Below are positions 63,941 to 64,000 of a DNA stretch of 64,000 nucleotides, one piece after another (position 1 is the first letter of the stretch; each line of letters opens with the position of its first letter). Where the stretch lies: NCBI RefSeq assembly GCF_002995745.1, contig NZ_PVXQ01000009.1, positions 1 through 64,000 on the forward strand, read 5' to 3'. The notes under the pieces were generated by a model. It was not told where the DNA came from, did no database searches, and saw nothing but the letters and a program-made list of their open reading frames with translations. Both the position numbers and the translations under genes were made by a program. This DNA is from Clostridium vincentii (GTDB lineage Bacteria > Bacillota > Clostridia > Clostridiales > Clostridiaceae).

Positions 63941-64000
63941 AAAATTCTTCCTTTCAATTATTAATTTAGGCATATGAAAGAAAATAACATACCAAAGATG

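Overview
The window is chromosomal DNA from a low-GC, endospore-forming member of Clostridium sensu stricto. Several features support this: the AT-rich composition, the sporulation genes (spoIIR, spoIID, a spoIIQ-type gene, spoIIID, yyaC), a clostridial thiolase (thlA) with a Rex-type operator, FMN and SAM-I riboswitches, and an RNA upstream of hpf that fits the raiA class. Most of it is conserved core genome. Only the first ~3 kb looks accessory.

Layout. 1-3000 holds unrecognised genes, all on the minus strand except a plus-strand gene end at the left edge. They include a small two-gene module (45-aa Gly/Pro peptide plus membrane protein), an isolated recombinase-type HTH peptide, and a tRNA-Trp at the inner border. 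3142-4020 is a ZnuA/TroA-like secreted protein that has lost its metal ligands. 4291-5886 is tsaE-tsaB-rimI (t6A and ribosomal protein acetylation). 6523-10391 is a ferrous-iron operon read leftward (feoA, feoA, feoB, Cys-rich FeoB-associated peptide, flavodoxin, DUF3793) behind a clear sigma-A promoter with nested palindromes. 10636-18810 carries csp, an acetyltransferase, a MogA-like protein, an SH3/NlpC-P60 cell-wall hydrolase, ribU with its FMN riboswitch, tex, and a membrane-anchored M28 peptidase whose ribosome binding site is buried in a hairpin. 18858-25194 has uraA, prfB (programmed frameshift), secA and hpf, followed by the raiA-type RNA with its own promoter and terminator.

25751-33774 has comFC, a degenerate comFA, recD2, nagA, metK under a SAM-I riboswitch, a six-gene tRNA operon (Tyr-Val-Thr-Tyr-Thr-Tyr, containing a recent tandem duplication) and yyaC. 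33858-39293 is the conserved block mbl, spoIIID, spoIIQ-type, spoIID, murA and ywmB. 39420-46030 is the complete H+-type ATP synthase operon (atpI-B-E-F-H-A-G-D-C). 46475-53693 carries a CapA-type phosphatase, thlA, wecB, comEB, upp, rpiB and tsaC/sua5. 53767-64000 carries prfA, a YqhQ-PrmC fusion, tdk, rpmE (plus strand), a UgtP-like glycosyltransferase (plus), rho, a small protein resembling DnaA domain IV, a DUF1934 gene, a PP-loop thiolase-type tRNA enzyme, spoIIR and ispE.

Themes. Translation termination and tRNA modification recur: RF1, RF2 and PrmC; TsaB, TsaE and TsaC; a PP-loop enzyme. Cell envelope and sporulation genes form a second theme. I found no CRISPR array, insertion sequence or complete prophage. 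The most interesting items are the raiA-type RNA, the SD-sequestering hairpin before the M28 peptidase, three family members that keep a fold but have lost key residues (TroA-like, ComFA-like, SpoIIQ-like), a candidate small RNA near 50.8 kb, and the 45-aa peptide/membrane protein module. Promoter, operator and structure calls were made by eye, without any search or folding program.
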